Part shown: piece after piece, positions 43,110-52,710 of the stretch | How the letters are laid out: each line of letters begins with the position of its first letter | Numbering within the stretch: position 1 is the first letter of the stretch | NCBI GenBank assembly: GCA_020249145.1 | Contig: JADCGF010000017.1 | Location: 248,001-312,000, forward strand | DNA: 64,000 nucleotides | Reading direction: 5' to 3' | DNA from: Roseomonas sp. | GTDB lineage: Bacteria > Pseudomonadota > Alphaproteobacteria > Acetobacterales > Acetobacteraceae | Position numbers and translations under genes: made by a program | Notes under the pieces: generated by a model | The model's input: the letters and a program-made list of their open reading frames with translations, nothing else | Database searches by the model: none | What the model was told of the DNA's origin: nothing

Positions 43110-44272
43110 GCGCGCGGCAATCCACGCGTGGCGAGGGATGCAAACAGCGCACCAATGCCGTAGCGCCAGGGCGGGCATTCATCGGTGCGATCCACCTCAT
43201 TCACCAGCACGCCAAGACGCGGCGATGCAATCCGCACCACATCCCCTTCACGATGCGTGAAGCCCATGCCGGGCGCGCCACGATCCTTGGCGGGCGAGAA
43301 CGGCGTGCCCAGATACAACACCGCACCATCCGGATATTGATGATGCGCACCAATCATTTGCGCAACCACATCAGCAGGATCGCGGCTGATCGCACCCACC
43401 GGCCCGCTTTCCGCCAATTCAAACCCATCACGCCCGGTGATGGTCAGGCTGAGTTCCGCGTGCCGCACATCTTCCAAGGTAAAGCCCGCATCAAACAGCC
43501 GGATCATTGGCCCCAGCGCGGCGGAGGCGTTATTGTCCTTCGCGCGCCCCAGCAAAAGCGCGCTGCGCCCTTCCACATCCCGCAGATTGACATCATTGCC
43601 GAGTGCAGCACCCTGAATGCGCCCCTTGCCATTCACCACCATCACCGCTTCCGGCTCAGGGTTGGACCAGGCGGAGACAGGATGCACGCCGATCTTGCTG
43701 CCCGTGCCAACAGAAGCCATGGCGGGGCATTTGGTGAAAATCTCCGCTTCCGGGCCAATGCCCACTTCCAGATATTGGCTCCACCAGCCCTTTGCCAAAA
43801 GCGCGGCCTTCACGCGCATGGCTTCCGCGCTGCCGGGCAAGATCGCCGTCAGATCATCGCCGATGATCGCACGAAATTCGGCGCGCACCGCTTCCGCCTG
43901 GGTGGCATCTCCGCGGCAGCGTTCTTCCACCACGCGTTCCAACATGCTGCGCACATAGGTCACGCCGGCGGCCTTCACGGTTTGCAGATCAATTGGTGAC
44001 AGCAGGAAGGGCAAGCCAGGGTCGCGCGCATCCCAGGCCGCATTGGTGAACAGCCCTGCCAGATCAAGCGTGATGGGCAGACCGCGCCGGGTGATGGCGC
44101 CGATCGCGTCATCCTCTTCCAGAAAGCGCGAAGCGGTGCCGAAGGCGGGCGTCAGATCATAGGCGGTGCCGCGCGCAAAGCCGATCACGCAGGGCCCTTC
44201 GGGCAGCATGATCCGGGCGCAGAAATGCCCCTCGGCGAAATCCACCGGCAAATGGCTGGATGAAATCTGCAT
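43106..44272 (-). CDS. fumarylacetoacetate hydrolase family protein
   Basis: A 388-residue FAH-superfamily protein with the C-C-cleaving fold. The metal and substrate region is around YLEVGIGPEAEIFTKCPAMA, SVGTGSKIGVHPVSAWSNPE, and LGNDVNLRDVEGRSALLLGR. It ends with VNEVDRTDECPPWRYGI. It belongs to the long bacterial type often annotated as 2-oxohept-3-enedioate or araban-like dehydratase; chemistry is uncertain. Ribosome site AGGGGGG before the ATG at 44272. It diverges from the Crp/Fnr gene, which may regulate it. Confidence 0.82.
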   Translation of the reverse strand: MQISSSHLPVDFAEGHFCARIMLPEGPCVIGFARGTAYDLTPAFGTASRFLEEDDAIGAITRRGLPITLDLAGLFTNAAWDARDPGLPFLLSPIDLQTVKAAGVTYVRSMLERVVEERCRGDATQAEAVRAEFRAIIGDDLTAILPGSAEAMRVKAALLAKGWWSQYLEVGIGPEAEIFTKCPAMASVGTGSKIGVHPVSAWSNPEPEAVMVVNGKGRIQGAALGNDVNLRDVEGRSALLLGRAKDNNASAALGPMIRLFDAGFTLEDVRHAELSLTITGRDGFELAESGPVGAISRDPADVVAQMIGAHHQYPDGAVLYLGTPFSPAKDRGAPGMGFTHREGDVVRIASPRLGVLVNEVDRTDECPPWRYGIGALFASLATRGLPRA

Positions 44273-44383
44273 GGCGCCCCCCTGTTTTCTTGCCCGCCCA
44301 TTTTGCGTGAAGTGGCGCCGCATCGCCAGGGTGCTTGCGCTGCATCAAGAAGTCGGGCGGCGATTTCGGTTTGTCTTGCCCTT

Positions 44384-45067
44384 ATGCAGGAAATGATAGC
44401 CGCGCCCGCCCTTGGTCTCGGGCACCCCTTTCTTTCCGCCGCAGGGGCTGCGGCTGCCCGCGCCCTGATGGCTGCGGCCATCCCCGTCACCGTGCCCCGC
44501 CGCGACGTGATTTTTGCGCCCGCGACGGAGCCAGAGGCGCTTTACCTGCTTTTGGAAGGCTCGGTCGGGCTTTCCATGCAAGGCGCAGCTGAGTCCCGCG
44601 GCCTTTTGGAAATCATCAGTGGCGGCGAATGCTTTTTGATGCCGGCAGTGATTATGGGCGGCGCCTGGCCCTTCGGGGCCGAGGCTTTGGCCCCAAGTCG
44701 CCTGCTGCGTATCCCGCTTGATGCCTTTCACGCCACCATGGCCGGGGAACCGCGACTGGCCGAAGCCAGCCTCGCGCAAATGGCGCGGCAATGGCGGGTT
44801 CTGGCGGATCAATTGCGCGACATGAAACTCACCAAGGCGAGCGAACGCGTGGCGCATTTCCTCGCCGGGCGGCTGATGCCGGGCGGGCGCGTCGCCATGC
44901 CGGAACCGCGCGCGGCCATAGCGGCGCGGCTTGGCATGACACCGGAAAGCCTCTCCCGCGTCATGCATGGGCTGGAAGCGGCGGGGCTGGTGCGCCTGCA
45001 AGGCAGGCGGGTTGAAGTGCCGGATGCCCAGGCGCTGACCCAGGGGGCGCGGGCTTCCGGCCATTAG
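44384..45067 (+). CDS. Crp/Fnr family transcriptional regulator
   Basis: A 227-residue regulator: cyclic-nucleotide-binding-like domain (about 35-130; VTVPRRDVIFAPATEPEALY, LLLEGSVGLSMQGA), a dimerisation helix (LADQLRDMKLTKASERVAHF) and a C-terminal Crp-type winged helix (AAIAARLGMTPESLSRVMHG, then LEAAGLVRLQGRRVEV). The usual Fnr cysteine cluster is not visible, so a small-molecule or redox ligand other than [4Fe-4S] is likely. The ATG at 44384 or 44393 may be used. It diverges from the FAH operon. Confidence 0.82.
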   Translation: MQEMIAAPALGLGHPFLSAAGAAAARALMAAAIPVTVPRRDVIFAPATEPEALYLLLEGSVGLSMQGAAESRGLLEIISGGECFLMPAVIMGGAWPFGAEALAPSRLLRIPLDAFHATMAGEPRLAEASLAQMARQWRVLADQLRDMKLTKASERVAHFLAGRLMPGGRVAMPEPRAAIAARLGMTPESLSRVMHGLEAAGLVRLQGRRVEVPDAQALTQGARASGH

Positions 45068-45105
45068 ATTAAGCGGTTAGGCTCCCCCAAAACGGAGGAT
45101 TGCCC

Positions 45106-45654
45106 ATGGCCCGCGTGCCTGATTTGACAGTGGATGATCTGGCGGAAGCCGATAGAGACCTGCTGAAGCGACCGATTGCCCTACATAAGGCGCTGGTCAA
45201 TAGCCCCAAGGCAGCGCGCGTCTTTTCCGGCCTTGGGCAATTCATCCGCTACGGGTCGCGACTCGACCCACGGCTGCGCGAATTGGCCATTCTGCAAGTG
45301 GGCTGGCAGGCGCGTTCACCTTATGAATGGTCGCATCACGTGAAAATCGGCAAGGATTTCGGCGTGAGCGATGCCGATATCCGGGGCCTGATCGCGGAAA
45401 GCGCGGGGCAGGATTCGGCGCTTGAACCACTCGCCAAGCTGGTGCTGCTGGCCGCCCGTGAAGCCGCGGCAGGGCCGGGGGTGAGTGAGGCCACCTATAA
45501 GGCGCTGGCGGCGCATTTCGACCATGAACTGATGGTGGATTTGGTGGTGACCATTTCTTTTTACTGCGCGGTGGTGCGCGCACTTTCATCCTTGGCGATC
45601 GAGGTTGAGCCGGAGTACCAGCCCTATCTGGACCAATATCCCCTGCCGGCGTAA
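45106..45654 (+). CDS. carboxymuconolactone decarboxylase family protein
   Basis: A 182-residue helical CMD/AhpD-fold protein. The conserved core reads LDPRLRELAILQVGWQARSP, YEWSHHVKIGKDFGVSDADI, with E-x-x-H-H in place and no C-x-x-C, so it is not an AhpD-type peroxidase. Ribosome site CGGAGGA is five bases before the ATG at 45106. Family members act as decarboxylases or have unknown roles; nothing more specific can be read. Confidence 0.82.
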   Translation: MARVPDLTVDDLAEADRDLLKRPIALHKALVNSPKAARVFSGLGQFIRYGSRLDPRLRELAILQVGWQARSPYEWSHHVKIGKDFGVSDADIRGLIAESAGQDSALEPLAKLVLLAAREAAAGPGVSEATYKALAAHFDHELMVDLVVTISFYCAVVRALSSLAIEVEPEYQPYLDQYPLPA

Positions 45655-45813
45655 GGTGGTTTTTTAGTAAAGTGCTGATTCAAATAGGTTAAATTTACTG
45701 GCTGGGGTTAGGAAACGCCCCGGCTGACGCAGCTTTGCGGCGAAGGGATTACCTGGCCCGACACCCCAGGGTTGCAAATAATTTTCGAATTAAGGGGGGC
45801 TTCAGACCGCGCG

Positions 45814-45829
45814 TTAACCTTTTGGTTAA
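45814..45829. promoter_or_regulatory. TTAACC-N4-GGTTAA palindrome, possible CtrA-type site
   Basis: TTAACC (45814-45819) and GGTTAA (45824-45829) form a 16-base perfect palindrome around TTTT, 38 bases before the hydrolase start. TTAACC is the half-site wording of CtrA boxes, although CtrA sites are normally direct TTAA-N7-TTAA, so another factor is possible. A GANTC methylation site (GATTC) lies at 45677-45681. ctrA itself is 1.1 kb downstream. Confidence 0.4.
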
Positions 45830-45867
45830 TGCTCGCAGTGGAAAATGGGTCATCCGAGGGAGAACGG

Positions 45868-46767
45868 GTGGCGATGGAACTCAAGACGGTACAGGCCGGG
45901 GTACTGGAGATGGCGGTGGAGATGAGCGGCCCTGAAAGCGGGCCGGTCGCCATCCTGCTCCATGGCTTTCCCGATGATGTGCGCGTCTGGGATGGCGTGG
46001 CGCCCGAGCTTGCCGCCCAGGGGTTTCGCGTTCTGGTGCCGTATCTGCGTGGCTACGGCCCGACCAGGTTTCTGGACTCGGCGACGCCCCGTTCCGGCGA
46101 ACAGGCCGCGCTTGGGGCAGATTTGCTGGCGCTGATGGATGCGCTGGCGATCCCGAAGGCCATCCTTGCGGGTTATGATTGGGGCGGGCGCGCAGCCTGC
46201 GTTGTCTCAGCCCTTTGGCCAGAGCGGGTGATCGGCCTGGTTTCCGCAAATGGCTATAATATTCAAGACATTGCAGCGAGTATCCGCCCCGCCGCGCCAG
46301 CGCAGGAAGCGCGCCATTGGTATCAATGGTACCTCCAAACAGATAGGGGCGCGGCGGGCCTGGCCGAGAATCGGCGGGAGCTTTGTGAGCTGCTGTGGCG
46401 TCTCTGGTCGCCCAATATGGGCTTTACTGCCGAAAGCTACGCCAAAACGGCGGCCAGCTTCGACAACCCCGATTTTGTAGCGGTTGCCGTGCATTCCTAT
46501 CGCCATCGCCACCGGGCGGTGGCCGGCGACCCGGCCTATGCGGCGATTGAAGCGCGCCTTGCCGCCCGCCCGATCATCACCGTGCCAAGCCTAGTTTTGC
46601 ACGGGGCCGAGGATGGCGTGGACCCGCCGGGCAATAGCGCCGGCTGCGCCCGGCATTTCACACAGCTTCTGGCGCGCAAGGTTGTTCCTGTTTCCGGACA
46701 CTTCCTTCCGCGCGAATCTCCGGCTGAATTTTTAGCCGCGATTCACCTTTTGGTAAGCACAAATTAG
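45868..46767 (+). CDS. epoxide-hydrolase-like alpha/beta hydrolase
   Basis: A 299-residue alpha/beta hydrolase with an aspartate nucleophile: oxyanion motif LLHGFPDDVRVWDGV, nucleophile elbow AGYDWGGRAACVV (Asp about residue 105) and the distal acid/histidine region LVLHGAEDGVDPPGNSAGCA and VSGHFLPRESPAEF. The D-W-G-G wording fits epoxide hydrolase and haloalkane dehalogenase relatives rather than serine esterases. I chose the GTG at 45868 because GAGGGAG lies at good distance; the ATG at 45874 would give two residues less. It precedes ctrA on the same strand but a promoter-like AT-rich gap of 182 bases separates them. Confidence 0.8.
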   Translation: MAMELKTVQAGVLEMAVEMSGPESGPVAILLHGFPDDVRVWDGVAPELAAQGFRVLVPYLRGYGPTRFLDSATPRSGEQAALGADLLALMDALAIPKAILAGYDWGGRAACVVSALWPERVIGLVSANGYNIQDIAASIRPAAPAQEARHWYQWYLQTDRGAAGLAENRRELCELLWRLWSPNMGFTAESYAKTAASFDNPDFVAVAVHSYRHRHRAVAGDPAYAAIEARLAARPIITVPSLVLHGAEDGVDPPGNSAGCARHFTQLLARKVVPVSGHFLPRESPAEFLAAIHLLVSTN

Positions 46768-46949
46768 GAGAGAAATGACCAATGGTCGTAAAAATCTGTC
46801 GAAAAACTCATTTTAAGTATATTTCTTTATCAAGAAATTTACTTTTTTGGACGATTATCTGTCCAGGGATGCAGGGGGAAGAAATTTCCTGTTTCAATTC
46901 CCTTCGAAACTCGGTAAAAACCTTCTAATCGGTCAAAAGGAGCGATCAA

Positions 46950-47690
46950 ATGCGTGTACTTCTAGTTGAGGATGATCCCACAACGGCGCGCGGCATTTCG
47001 TTAATGCTTCGTCATGCCTCCATGATTGTGGAAGTAGCGGATACGGGGGAAGAAGCCCTCGAACTCGCCAAACTCTATGATTATGACATCATCGTGTTGG
47101 ATCTGATGTTGCCGGATTTGGATGGCGGCGAAGTCGTGCGCCGTATGCGCGCTGGCCGCATCGAAACGCCGGTGCTGATCCTGTCGGGCGTCAGCCGCCC
47201 GCAAACAAAGGTGAAGGTCTTCGGCATGGGCGCCGATGATTTCATCACCAAGCCCTTTGACCAGCAAGAACTGGTCGCGCGCATTCAGGCCATTGTGCGC
47301 CGCGCGAAGGGTTTCAGCCAGCCGACTTTGCAAGTTGGTCCGCTGCAACTCAACATCGGCTCACGCGAAGTGGCGGTTGGGGGCAATCCTGTCCATCTGA
47401 CCGGCAAGGAATACGCGATCCTGGAATTGCTCGCGCTCCGCAAGGGCGTTGTGCTGACCAAGGAAGTTTTCCTGAACCATCTTTATGGCGGCATTGATGA
47501 GCCTGAAGTGAAGATCATTGACGTCTTCATCTGCAAGCTCCGCAAAAAGCTGGCCACCGCCGGCGGTGCCGATCTGATCGGGACCGTTTGGGGCCGCGGC
47601 TATGTTCTGCGTGAGCAGAATGAACGTGCTGAATTCTGGGGTGGCAGCGCCAAGCCCGCAATCCCCGCCGCCGACGTTCAGGCAGCCTGA
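46950..47690 (+). CDS. ctrA: cell-cycle response regulator CtrA
   Basis: A 246-residue OmpR/PhoB-type response regulator. The receiver has the acidic pocket VEDD near residues 6-9, phospho-acceptor Asp51 in [16 protein letters not shown], and Lys in [15 protein letters not shown]. The linker and winged helix ([20 protein letters not shown], then [29 protein letters not shown]) are the CtrA-specific sequence. Caulobacter CtrA also uses Asp51. A C-terminal PAADVQAA tail resembles the proteolysis signal of CtrA. AAAAGGAGCG precedes the ATG. In Alphaproteobacteria it controls division and motility genes; here it is convergent with the dcw cluster ending in ftsZ. Confidence 0.95.
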   Translation: MRVLLVEDDPTTARGISLMLRHASMIVEVADTGEEALELAKLYDYDIIVLDLMLPDLDGGEVVRRMRAGRIETPVLILSGVSRPQTKVKVFGMGADDFITKPFDQQELVARIQAIVRRAKGFSQPTLQVGPLQLNIGSREVAVGGNPVHLTGKEYAILELLALRKGVVLTKEVFLNHLYGGIDEPEVKIIDVFICKLRKKLATAGGADLIGTVWGRGYVLREQNERAEFWGGSAKPAIPAADVQAA

Positions 47691-47793
47691 GCTATCCGTT
47701 TTTGAAACCCATGCGTGGTCCGCCGTGAGTGGATCACGTGCGGTATTTCGCAGGTGCGGGATCGGAGCGCTAAACGCTTTCACCTGATCCTTT

Positions 47794-47832
47794 GCTGGCG
47801 TGGCGCGCATACCCGCCGGACGCCAGCTTTTT
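47794..47832 (+). terminator. Rho-independent terminator downstream of ctrA
   Basis: GCTGGCGT (47794-47801) and ACGCCAGC (47820-47827) pair perfectly over 8 bases, followed immediately by TTTTT. It is about 100 bases past the ctrA stop, which is long but not unusual, and is the only canonical terminator in the interval. Confidence 0.75.
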
Positions 47833-47987
47833 CATTTCATGCAATCATGATCTTCCACTTTGGCCGTGTCGTCCCTTTGGAACGACACGACATTGATCAT
47901 TTGTCTGCAAGCATGCGCTTTAAAGCATGTTGCGTTCGCATGGGTTCACGCAACCCGCTCTACATTGTTGTTTTTCGAGCATCTTCA

Positions 47988-48014
47988 CGCGTTCAGATTT
48001 ACCATCTGAACGCG
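47988..48014 (-). terminator. 11-bp perfect hairpin at the end of the dcw cluster
   Basis: CGCGTTCAGAT (47988-47998) and ATCTGAACGCG (48004-48014) pair perfectly around a five-base loop, 12 bases beyond the ftsZ stop. Reading leftward from ftsZ there is no T-run, so it is a 3'-end stabiliser or weak terminator for the long dcw transcript. Confidence 0.5.
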
Positions 48015-48026
48015 ATCTACTTGTCT

Positions 48027-49556
48027 CTAACTCCGCTGGCGGCGCAGAAAGGCCGGGATCTCCAGGCTCATTTCATCCTGCTGCGCGGGCCGGGTGGGTT
48101 CGAAGCGCGGCGCAGGCGCGGGTGCGGCCATTGGCTCCATCCGCGCGGCGGGTGCGCTTTCCGGCGCGAAGCTTTGCGGTTCACCTTGTGGCGGCAGGTT
48201 GCGCTTCATCATGCCGCCCATGCCGGTAACCTTGCCGAACAGTCCGCGCAGCCCCGCAGGCCGCGGCGCAGCCGGTGCCGCTTGCGGTTCAACCGGTTCG
48301 CTGACCGGCACCCGAAGCTGCGGTGCCTCTGGCAAAGCCGCAGGCACTGGCGCCAACATGACTGGCGGTTCCGTCATTGGGGTCGGTTCCGGTTCTACTG
48401 CTGGCGCCGCTTCAACAATTGCCGGGCGCATCGCCGGCGCTGCCTGTGCTGCGCGCCGCATGAAGGGCAAACCTGGCCCCGCGGCCGGCGCCGCGCCAAT
48501 GGCTTGGTTCGCGACAGCATTGAGCGGTTGCGCTGCACCGCCACCCACCGTCACCAGTTTCGGCTTTCCTGCTTCCCTGAATTGGGCCGCATCAATGCCG
48601 GTCGCCACAACTGAAACGCGCACGCGGCCATTCATGGATTCGTCCACCGAGGTACCAAAAATGATATTCGCATCGTCATCCACTTCTTCGCGGATGCGAT
48701 TGGCCGCACCATCCACTTCAAACAGCGTCATATCATAGCCGCCGGTGATGTTGATCAGCACACCCTTGGCGCCGCGCATGGAAATGTCTTCCAGAAGCGG
48801 ATTGCTGATGGCGGATTCCGCCGCGCGGCGGGCGCGATCTTCGCCTTCAGCTTCACCGGTGCCCATCATGGCCTTGCCCATTTCCGCCATCACGGTGCGG
48901 ATATCGGCGAAGTCCAGATTGACCATGCCGGGGTTCATCATCAGGTCTGTAACACCGCGCACGCCCATGTAAAGAACATTGTCGGCCATCTTGAAAGCTT
49001 CGGGAAAGGTGGTGCGTTCATTCGCCAGACGGAAAAGATTCTGATTCGGGATGATGATCAGTGTATCCACGAATTGCTGCAATTCCTCGATGCCCTCTTC
49101 GGCATATTTCCGCCGCTTCGGCCCTTCGAAATCGAAGGGCTTGGTAACAACACCGACCGTGAGGATGCCACGTTCGCGCGCCATGCGCGCAATCACCGGC
49201 GCCGCCCCCGTGCCGGTGCCGCCACCCATGCCGGCAGTGATGAAAATCATGTGCACGCCTTCAATATGGCGGGCCAATTCCTCGGTCGCTTCTTCTGCCG
49301 CCGCGCGGCCGATCTCGGGCTTGGCGCCGGCGCCAAGGCCTTGCGTCAGATGCGGGCCAAGCTGCACGCGGCGATCAGCGCGGGCATGGATCAGCGATTG
49401 CGCATCCGTATTCGCCACCAGAAATTCCACGCCATCCAGGCCCATGGAAATCATGTTGTTGACGGCATTGGTGCCACCGCCACCAACGCCCACCACCGTG
49501 ATCCGCGGCGTGAAATCTGTATGTTGATTCTGCGGAATCGTCAGGTTCAGGGTCAT
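48027..49556 (-). CDS. ftsZ: cell division protein FtsZ
   Basis: A 509-residue tubulin-like GTPase that forms the Z-ring. The N-terminal domain has [20 protein letters not shown], the nucleotide signature [19 protein letters not shown], the T7-loop region [20 protein letters not shown], and [20 protein letters not shown]. The C-terminal linker (about residues 320-495) is Pro/Ala-rich and longer than in E. coli, as usual in Alphaproteobacteria, and ends with the conserved peptide [12 protein letters not shown] that binds FtsA. Last gene of the dcw cluster in view; ftsA precedes it with a 64-base gap. Confidence 0.96.
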   Translation of the reverse strand: MTLNLTIPQNQHTDFTPRITVVGVGGGGTNAVNNMISMGLDGVEFLVANTDAQSLIHARADRRVQLGPHLTQGLGAGAKPEIGRAAAEEATEELARHIEGVHMIFITAGMGGGTGTGAAPVIARMARERGILTVGVVTKPFDFEGPKRRKYAEEGIEELQQFVDTLIIIPNQNLFRLANERTTFPEAFKMADNVLYMGVRGVTDLMMNPGMVNLDFADIRTVMAEMGKAMMGTGEAEGEDRARRAAESAISNPLLEDISMRGAKGVLINITGGYDMTLFEVDGAANRIREEVDDDANIIFGTSVDESMNGRVRVSVVATGIDAAQFREAGKPKLVTVGGGAAQPLNAVANQAIGAAPAAGPGLPFMRRAAQAAPAMRPAIVEAAPAVEPEPTPMTEPPVMLAPVPAALPEAPQLRVPVSEPVEPQAAPAAPRPAGLRGLFGKVTGMGGMMKRNLPPQGEPQSFAPESAPAARMEPMAAPAPAPRFEPTRPAQQDEMSLEIPAFLRRQRS

Positions 49557-49620
49557 GGCATTTCCTCCTCACGCAGTGATGGGCGGCTTGGGTTGGCAGG
49601 GGTGGCGGAAGGTACGGGCA

Positions 49621-50919
49621 TTACACGCGATCCTTCAGCCAATGAATCAAACGACGAAACGCACCGCCGGTCTTCACCGGGCCGGTCGCGATATCCAGAA
49701 CGGGGCGGCCTTCACCGGCGCCCCACAACAAAAGTCCGACCGCACCGGCGAAGGCAGGGCCAGAGGCAGCCTCAGCAAGCCCACGCAAGGGTTGCGGGCG
49801 ACCAAGGCGCACCTGGCGGTCCAGGATGCGCGCGGCCAATTCCCGCACGCCAACAAGCTGGGATGCGCCGCCGGTCAAGACCACGCGTGCGCCGCCTTCC
49901 TTGCCAAGCCCGGTTTGATCCAGCTTGTCCTTCAGGATTTCAAAGGTTTCTTCAAGCCGCGGCTTGATGACGCCAACCACCATGGCGCGCGGAATGCGCG
50001 CGATGTGATGTTCATCCTCACCCAATAGCGGCACGGGCAGATATTCGCGTTCATCATCCGCGCCACCATGCACCGCGCCATGCAGTGTTTTCATCCGTTC
50101 GGCATGCGCAACAGGCGTGGAAAGGATCGTTGCCAGATCATTCGTCACCTGCCCGCCACCCACCGGGATTTGCGCAGTATGCACCAGATGCCCTTCGCTG
50201 AAGACGGCAAGGCTTGTGGTGCCGCCGCCCATGTCAATCACCGTAGCGCCAAGCTGTTTTTCATCTTCCACCAGCGTCGCGAGCCCTGACGCAAAAGGCG
50301 CCGAGACCAATTCTTCAACTTCCAAATCGCAACGCATCAGGCAGGCGCCAAGATTGCGGAGCGATGCCTCAGCCGCCGAGACCATATGCAGCCGGGCGCC
50401 CAGCACTTCGCAAATCATGCCGCGTGGATCATCAACGCCAGGTGTTGCATCCACGGTGAAGCCAAGCGGAATGGCGTGCACCGTCTCCCGCCCTTCTTCA
50501 GCGGTGCGGCGGCGGCCTTCATTCAGAATGGCGCGCAAATCGGGCTCGGTCACCGCGCGGCCATTGATGTCCCATTGCAGATGCAAAGGCCGACTATCCG
50601 GCTGCCCACAGGAAAGATTGACGATGGCGCCTGAAAGCCTTGTGTCGGCCATTTCCTCTGCCTGGCCTACGGCGGCGCGAATAGCGCGTTCGGCTTCTTC
50701 AAGGTCCACAATGGAACCACCCTTCACGCCGCGCCCGCGCTGCCAGCCAAAACCCAGCACGCGCGGGCTGCCATCGCTTTCAATACGCGCAATCAGGCAG
50801 ACCACTTTAGTGGAACCGATATCCAGCACACCAAAAACGCCACTACGCGCCTGACGGCGACGCCGCGGCGGTGCGGCTGCAGGTTCAAAAGTGCCGGGCA
50901 GGCGGGTGAGCTGGTTCAT
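49621..50919 (-). CDS. ftsA: cell division protein FtsA
   Basis: A 432-residue actin-like protein that tethers FtsZ to the membrane. Nucleotide-binding segments: FGVLDIGSTKVVCLIARIES near the start, VIDMGGGTTSLAVFSEGHLV in the middle and VVLTGGASQLVGVRELAARI late. The C-terminal amphipathic helix (GGAFRRLIHWLKDRV) is the membrane-targeting sequence. An Arg-rich N-terminus (PPRRRRQARSGVFG) extends before the fold, as in related Alphaproteobacteria. Its start overlaps the ftsQ stop by four bases. Confidence 0.95.
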   Translation of the reverse strand: MNQLTRLPGTFEPAAAPPRRRRQARSGVFGVLDIGSTKVVCLIARIESDGSPRVLGFGWQRGRGVKGGSIVDLEEAERAIRAAVGQAEEMADTRLSGAIVNLSCGQPDSRPLHLQWDINGRAVTEPDLRAILNEGRRRTAEEGRETVHAIPLGFTVDATPGVDDPRGMICEVLGARLHMVSAAEASLRNLGACLMRCDLEVEELVSAPFASGLATLVEDEKQLGATVIDMGGGTTSLAVFSEGHLVHTAQIPVGGGQVTNDLATILSTPVAHAERMKTLHGAVHGGADDEREYLPVPLLGEDEHHIARIPRAMVVGVIKPRLEETFEILKDKLDQTGLGKEGGARVVLTGGASQLVGVRELAARILDRQVRLGRPQPLRGLAEAASGPAFAGAVGLLLWGAGEGRPVLDIATGPVKTGGAFRRLIHWLKDRV

Positions 50920-51794
50920 CCGCGTTCCCTTCGCGCGACCGGGCGCGCCGGCTGATTTTCAGGTGTTTCACGATTGGTGCGCACCACCAGCCGATCAGGA
51001 AGGCGAAGATCAATCGCGGCCAGGGGTCGATCCAAAAGCTTCGCTTCCTGCTGCAATTCAGCAAGACGCTTGATGGCGGCGGCTTCAGCCGCTTCAGGCA
51101 GCAGCACATCGGTGCCGCTATGCAAGCGGAGATTCCAGCGCCTTTCGCCAATGCGCACCATGGCCTGCACGCGTTCCGCCACCGCCGCTTCCCCCGCCAG
51201 AAGATCGTAAAGAGCCGCCGCAGCACGATCCGCACCAGGGCCGACAATCAATGGCAGCGGACCGAATTGATCGAGCCCATCGGTCGCCACTGTTTTGCCG
51301 TCGCGGTCCACAATCACGAAGCGGCCTTGATTTTGCCAAATGGCGAAGGGCCGACGTTCTTCCAGGCGCAGCACGATGGTGCCGGGCAAATGCCGTTCAA
51401 CATGCGCGCGCGCCACCCAGGGAATTGATTCCAATCTTTGCCTTGCCGCCTCTGGAGAGAATTCCAGCATGGAATCGCCGCGTGAGACACCAAGCGCTTC
51501 GCGAATGAGTGGCAGCGGCGTGTTCTGCCGACCATCCACGATCACCGCCTGCACTGTCATGCTGCGATCTGGCCCGATCATGGTGACCTGGTCCAACATG
51601 CGCCGCGCCTGGCCCGCCGGGTCCACTATTGCGATGCCATAGGCAATGGCACCAAAGCCGCCAAGGATCAGCACACCATAAAGCGCGGGCCGCGCAAAAC
51701 GACGCGAACGACGCAGCGCGATACGCAGCGCGGAAGGCCGGCCCTGTTCCTTCTTCTTCCGTGTTGAGGTGGTGACCAAGCGTTCACGCGCCAT
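50916..51794 (-). CDS. ftsQ: cell division protein FtsQ
   Basis: A 292-residue bitopic divisome protein linking early and late division proteins. The cytoplasmic tail is basic ([20 protein letters not shown]), one membrane helix is at about 35-57 ([20 protein letters not shown]), and the POTRA and beta domains follow ([40 protein letters not shown]). It overlaps ddl upstream by 11 bases and ftsA downstream by four. Confidence 0.9.
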   Translation of the reverse strand: MARERLVTTSTRKKKEQGRPSALRIALRRSRRFARPALYGVLILGGFGAIAYGIAIVDPAGQARRMLDQVTMIGPDRSMTVQAVIVDGRQNTPLPLIREALGVSRGDSMLEFSPEAARQRLESIPWVARAHVERHLPGTIVLRLEERRPFAIWQNQGRFVIVDRDGKTVATDGLDQFGPLPLIVGPGADRAAAALYDLLAGEAAVAERVQAMVRIGERRWNLRLHSGTDVLLPEAAEAAAIKRLAELQQEAKLLDRPLAAIDLRLPDRLVVRTNRETPENQPARPVARRERG

Positions 51795-52710
51795 GGCGGG
51801 CTTGCTCCACCATCCAGGCGCAAAGCGCGGGGAAGGACATGCCGCAATGCGCCGCCTGTTCTGGCAGCAGCGATGTTGGCGTCAGGCCTGGCTGCGTATT
51901 CACTTCAAGCAGGATCAGCCGGCCTGGCTCACCTTGCGTGTCGTCATAACGAAGATCAGTGCGTGAGGCACCGCGGCAGCCAAGCGCTTGATGGGCACGC
52001 AGCGCGATATCCAAAGCCTGCGCATAAGCCTCCGGCGCCATATGCGCGGGCAGGATATGGCGTGAACCGCCGGCGGCGTATTTGCTTTCGTAATCGTAGA
52101 ATTGCCCGGCATCAGCAAGGATATCGGTCACCGCCAGGGCGCGATCACCCATCACACCCACGGTCAATTCGCGACCAGGGACGAAGCGTTCGACCATAAT
52201 GGCATCGCCATGCGTCCAACCGCGCGCGATGGCGGCACGGCGATTGTCACCCTCCTGCAAAATGGTGACGCCAACGGAAGAACCTTCATTGACGGGCTTC
52301 ACCACAAAGGGGCGCGGCAGCGGGTCCGCGGCTTCCAATTCAGCGCGCGTCACCACGCGATCATCCGCAACGGGTAGGCCTGCCGCACGAAAAATTGCCT
52401 TGGCCGCCGCCTTATCCATCGCCAAGGCAGAAGCGCGCAACCCGGAATGCGTATAAGGCAGGCCAAGCCAATCCAGCATGCCCTGGATACAGCCATCTTC
52501 ACCAAAGCGGCCATGCAGCGCGTTGAAGACAACATCGGGGCGCGGATCGCTCAGCGCTTGGATCACGGCGGCCAGATCATCACCGACATCAATTGGCGTC
52601 ACGGCAAAACCTGCTTCCTGCAAGGCGGCAATCACCTGCCTGCCGGAGGAGAGCGAGACTTCACGTTCCGCCGAACGCCCGCCATAAAGCACCGCGACGC
52701 GCTTCTTCAT
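51784..52710 (-). CDS. ddl: D-alanine--D-alanine ligase
   Basis: A 308-residue ATP-grasp ligase forming D-Ala-D-Ala for peptidoglycan precursors. Start [20 protein letters not shown], central [20 protein letters not shown] and [18 protein letters not shown], and C-terminal [20 protein letters not shown] with the metal-binding Glu/Asn. I use the ATG at 52710, which overlaps the murB stop by four bases; an upstream open extension lies inside murB. It sits between murB and ftsQ as in most Alphaproteobacteria. Confidence 0.94.
   Translation of the reverse strand: MKKRVAVLYGGRSAEREVSLSSGRQVIAALQEAGFAVTPIDVGDDLAAVIQALSDPRPDVVFNALHGRFGEDGCIQGMLDWLGLPYTHSGLRASALAMDKAAAKAIFRAAGLPVADDRVVTRAELEAADPLPRPFVVKPVNEGSSVGVTILQEGDNRRAAIARGWTHGDAIMVERFVPGRELTVGVMGDRALAVTDILADAGQFYDYESKYAAGGSRHILPAHMAPEAYAQALDIALRAHQALGCRGASRTDLRYDDTQGEPGRLILLEVNTQPGLTPTSLLPEQAAHCGMSFPALCAWMVEQARHGA

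Larger units (their letters stand above)
47691..48026. other. non-coding interval between convergent ctrA and ftsZ, rich in hairpins
   Basis: 336 bases without a gene. Inverted repeats in order: the ctrA terminator at 47794-47832; CGTGTCGT with ACGACACG (47865-47872 / 47882-47889); a CATGC...GCATG repeat around 47912-47930; GGGTTCACGCAACCC near 47942-47956; and a perfect 11-bp pair at 47988-48014. The density of hairpins is unusual, but each could simply belong to the two 3' ends. Confidence 0.6.
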
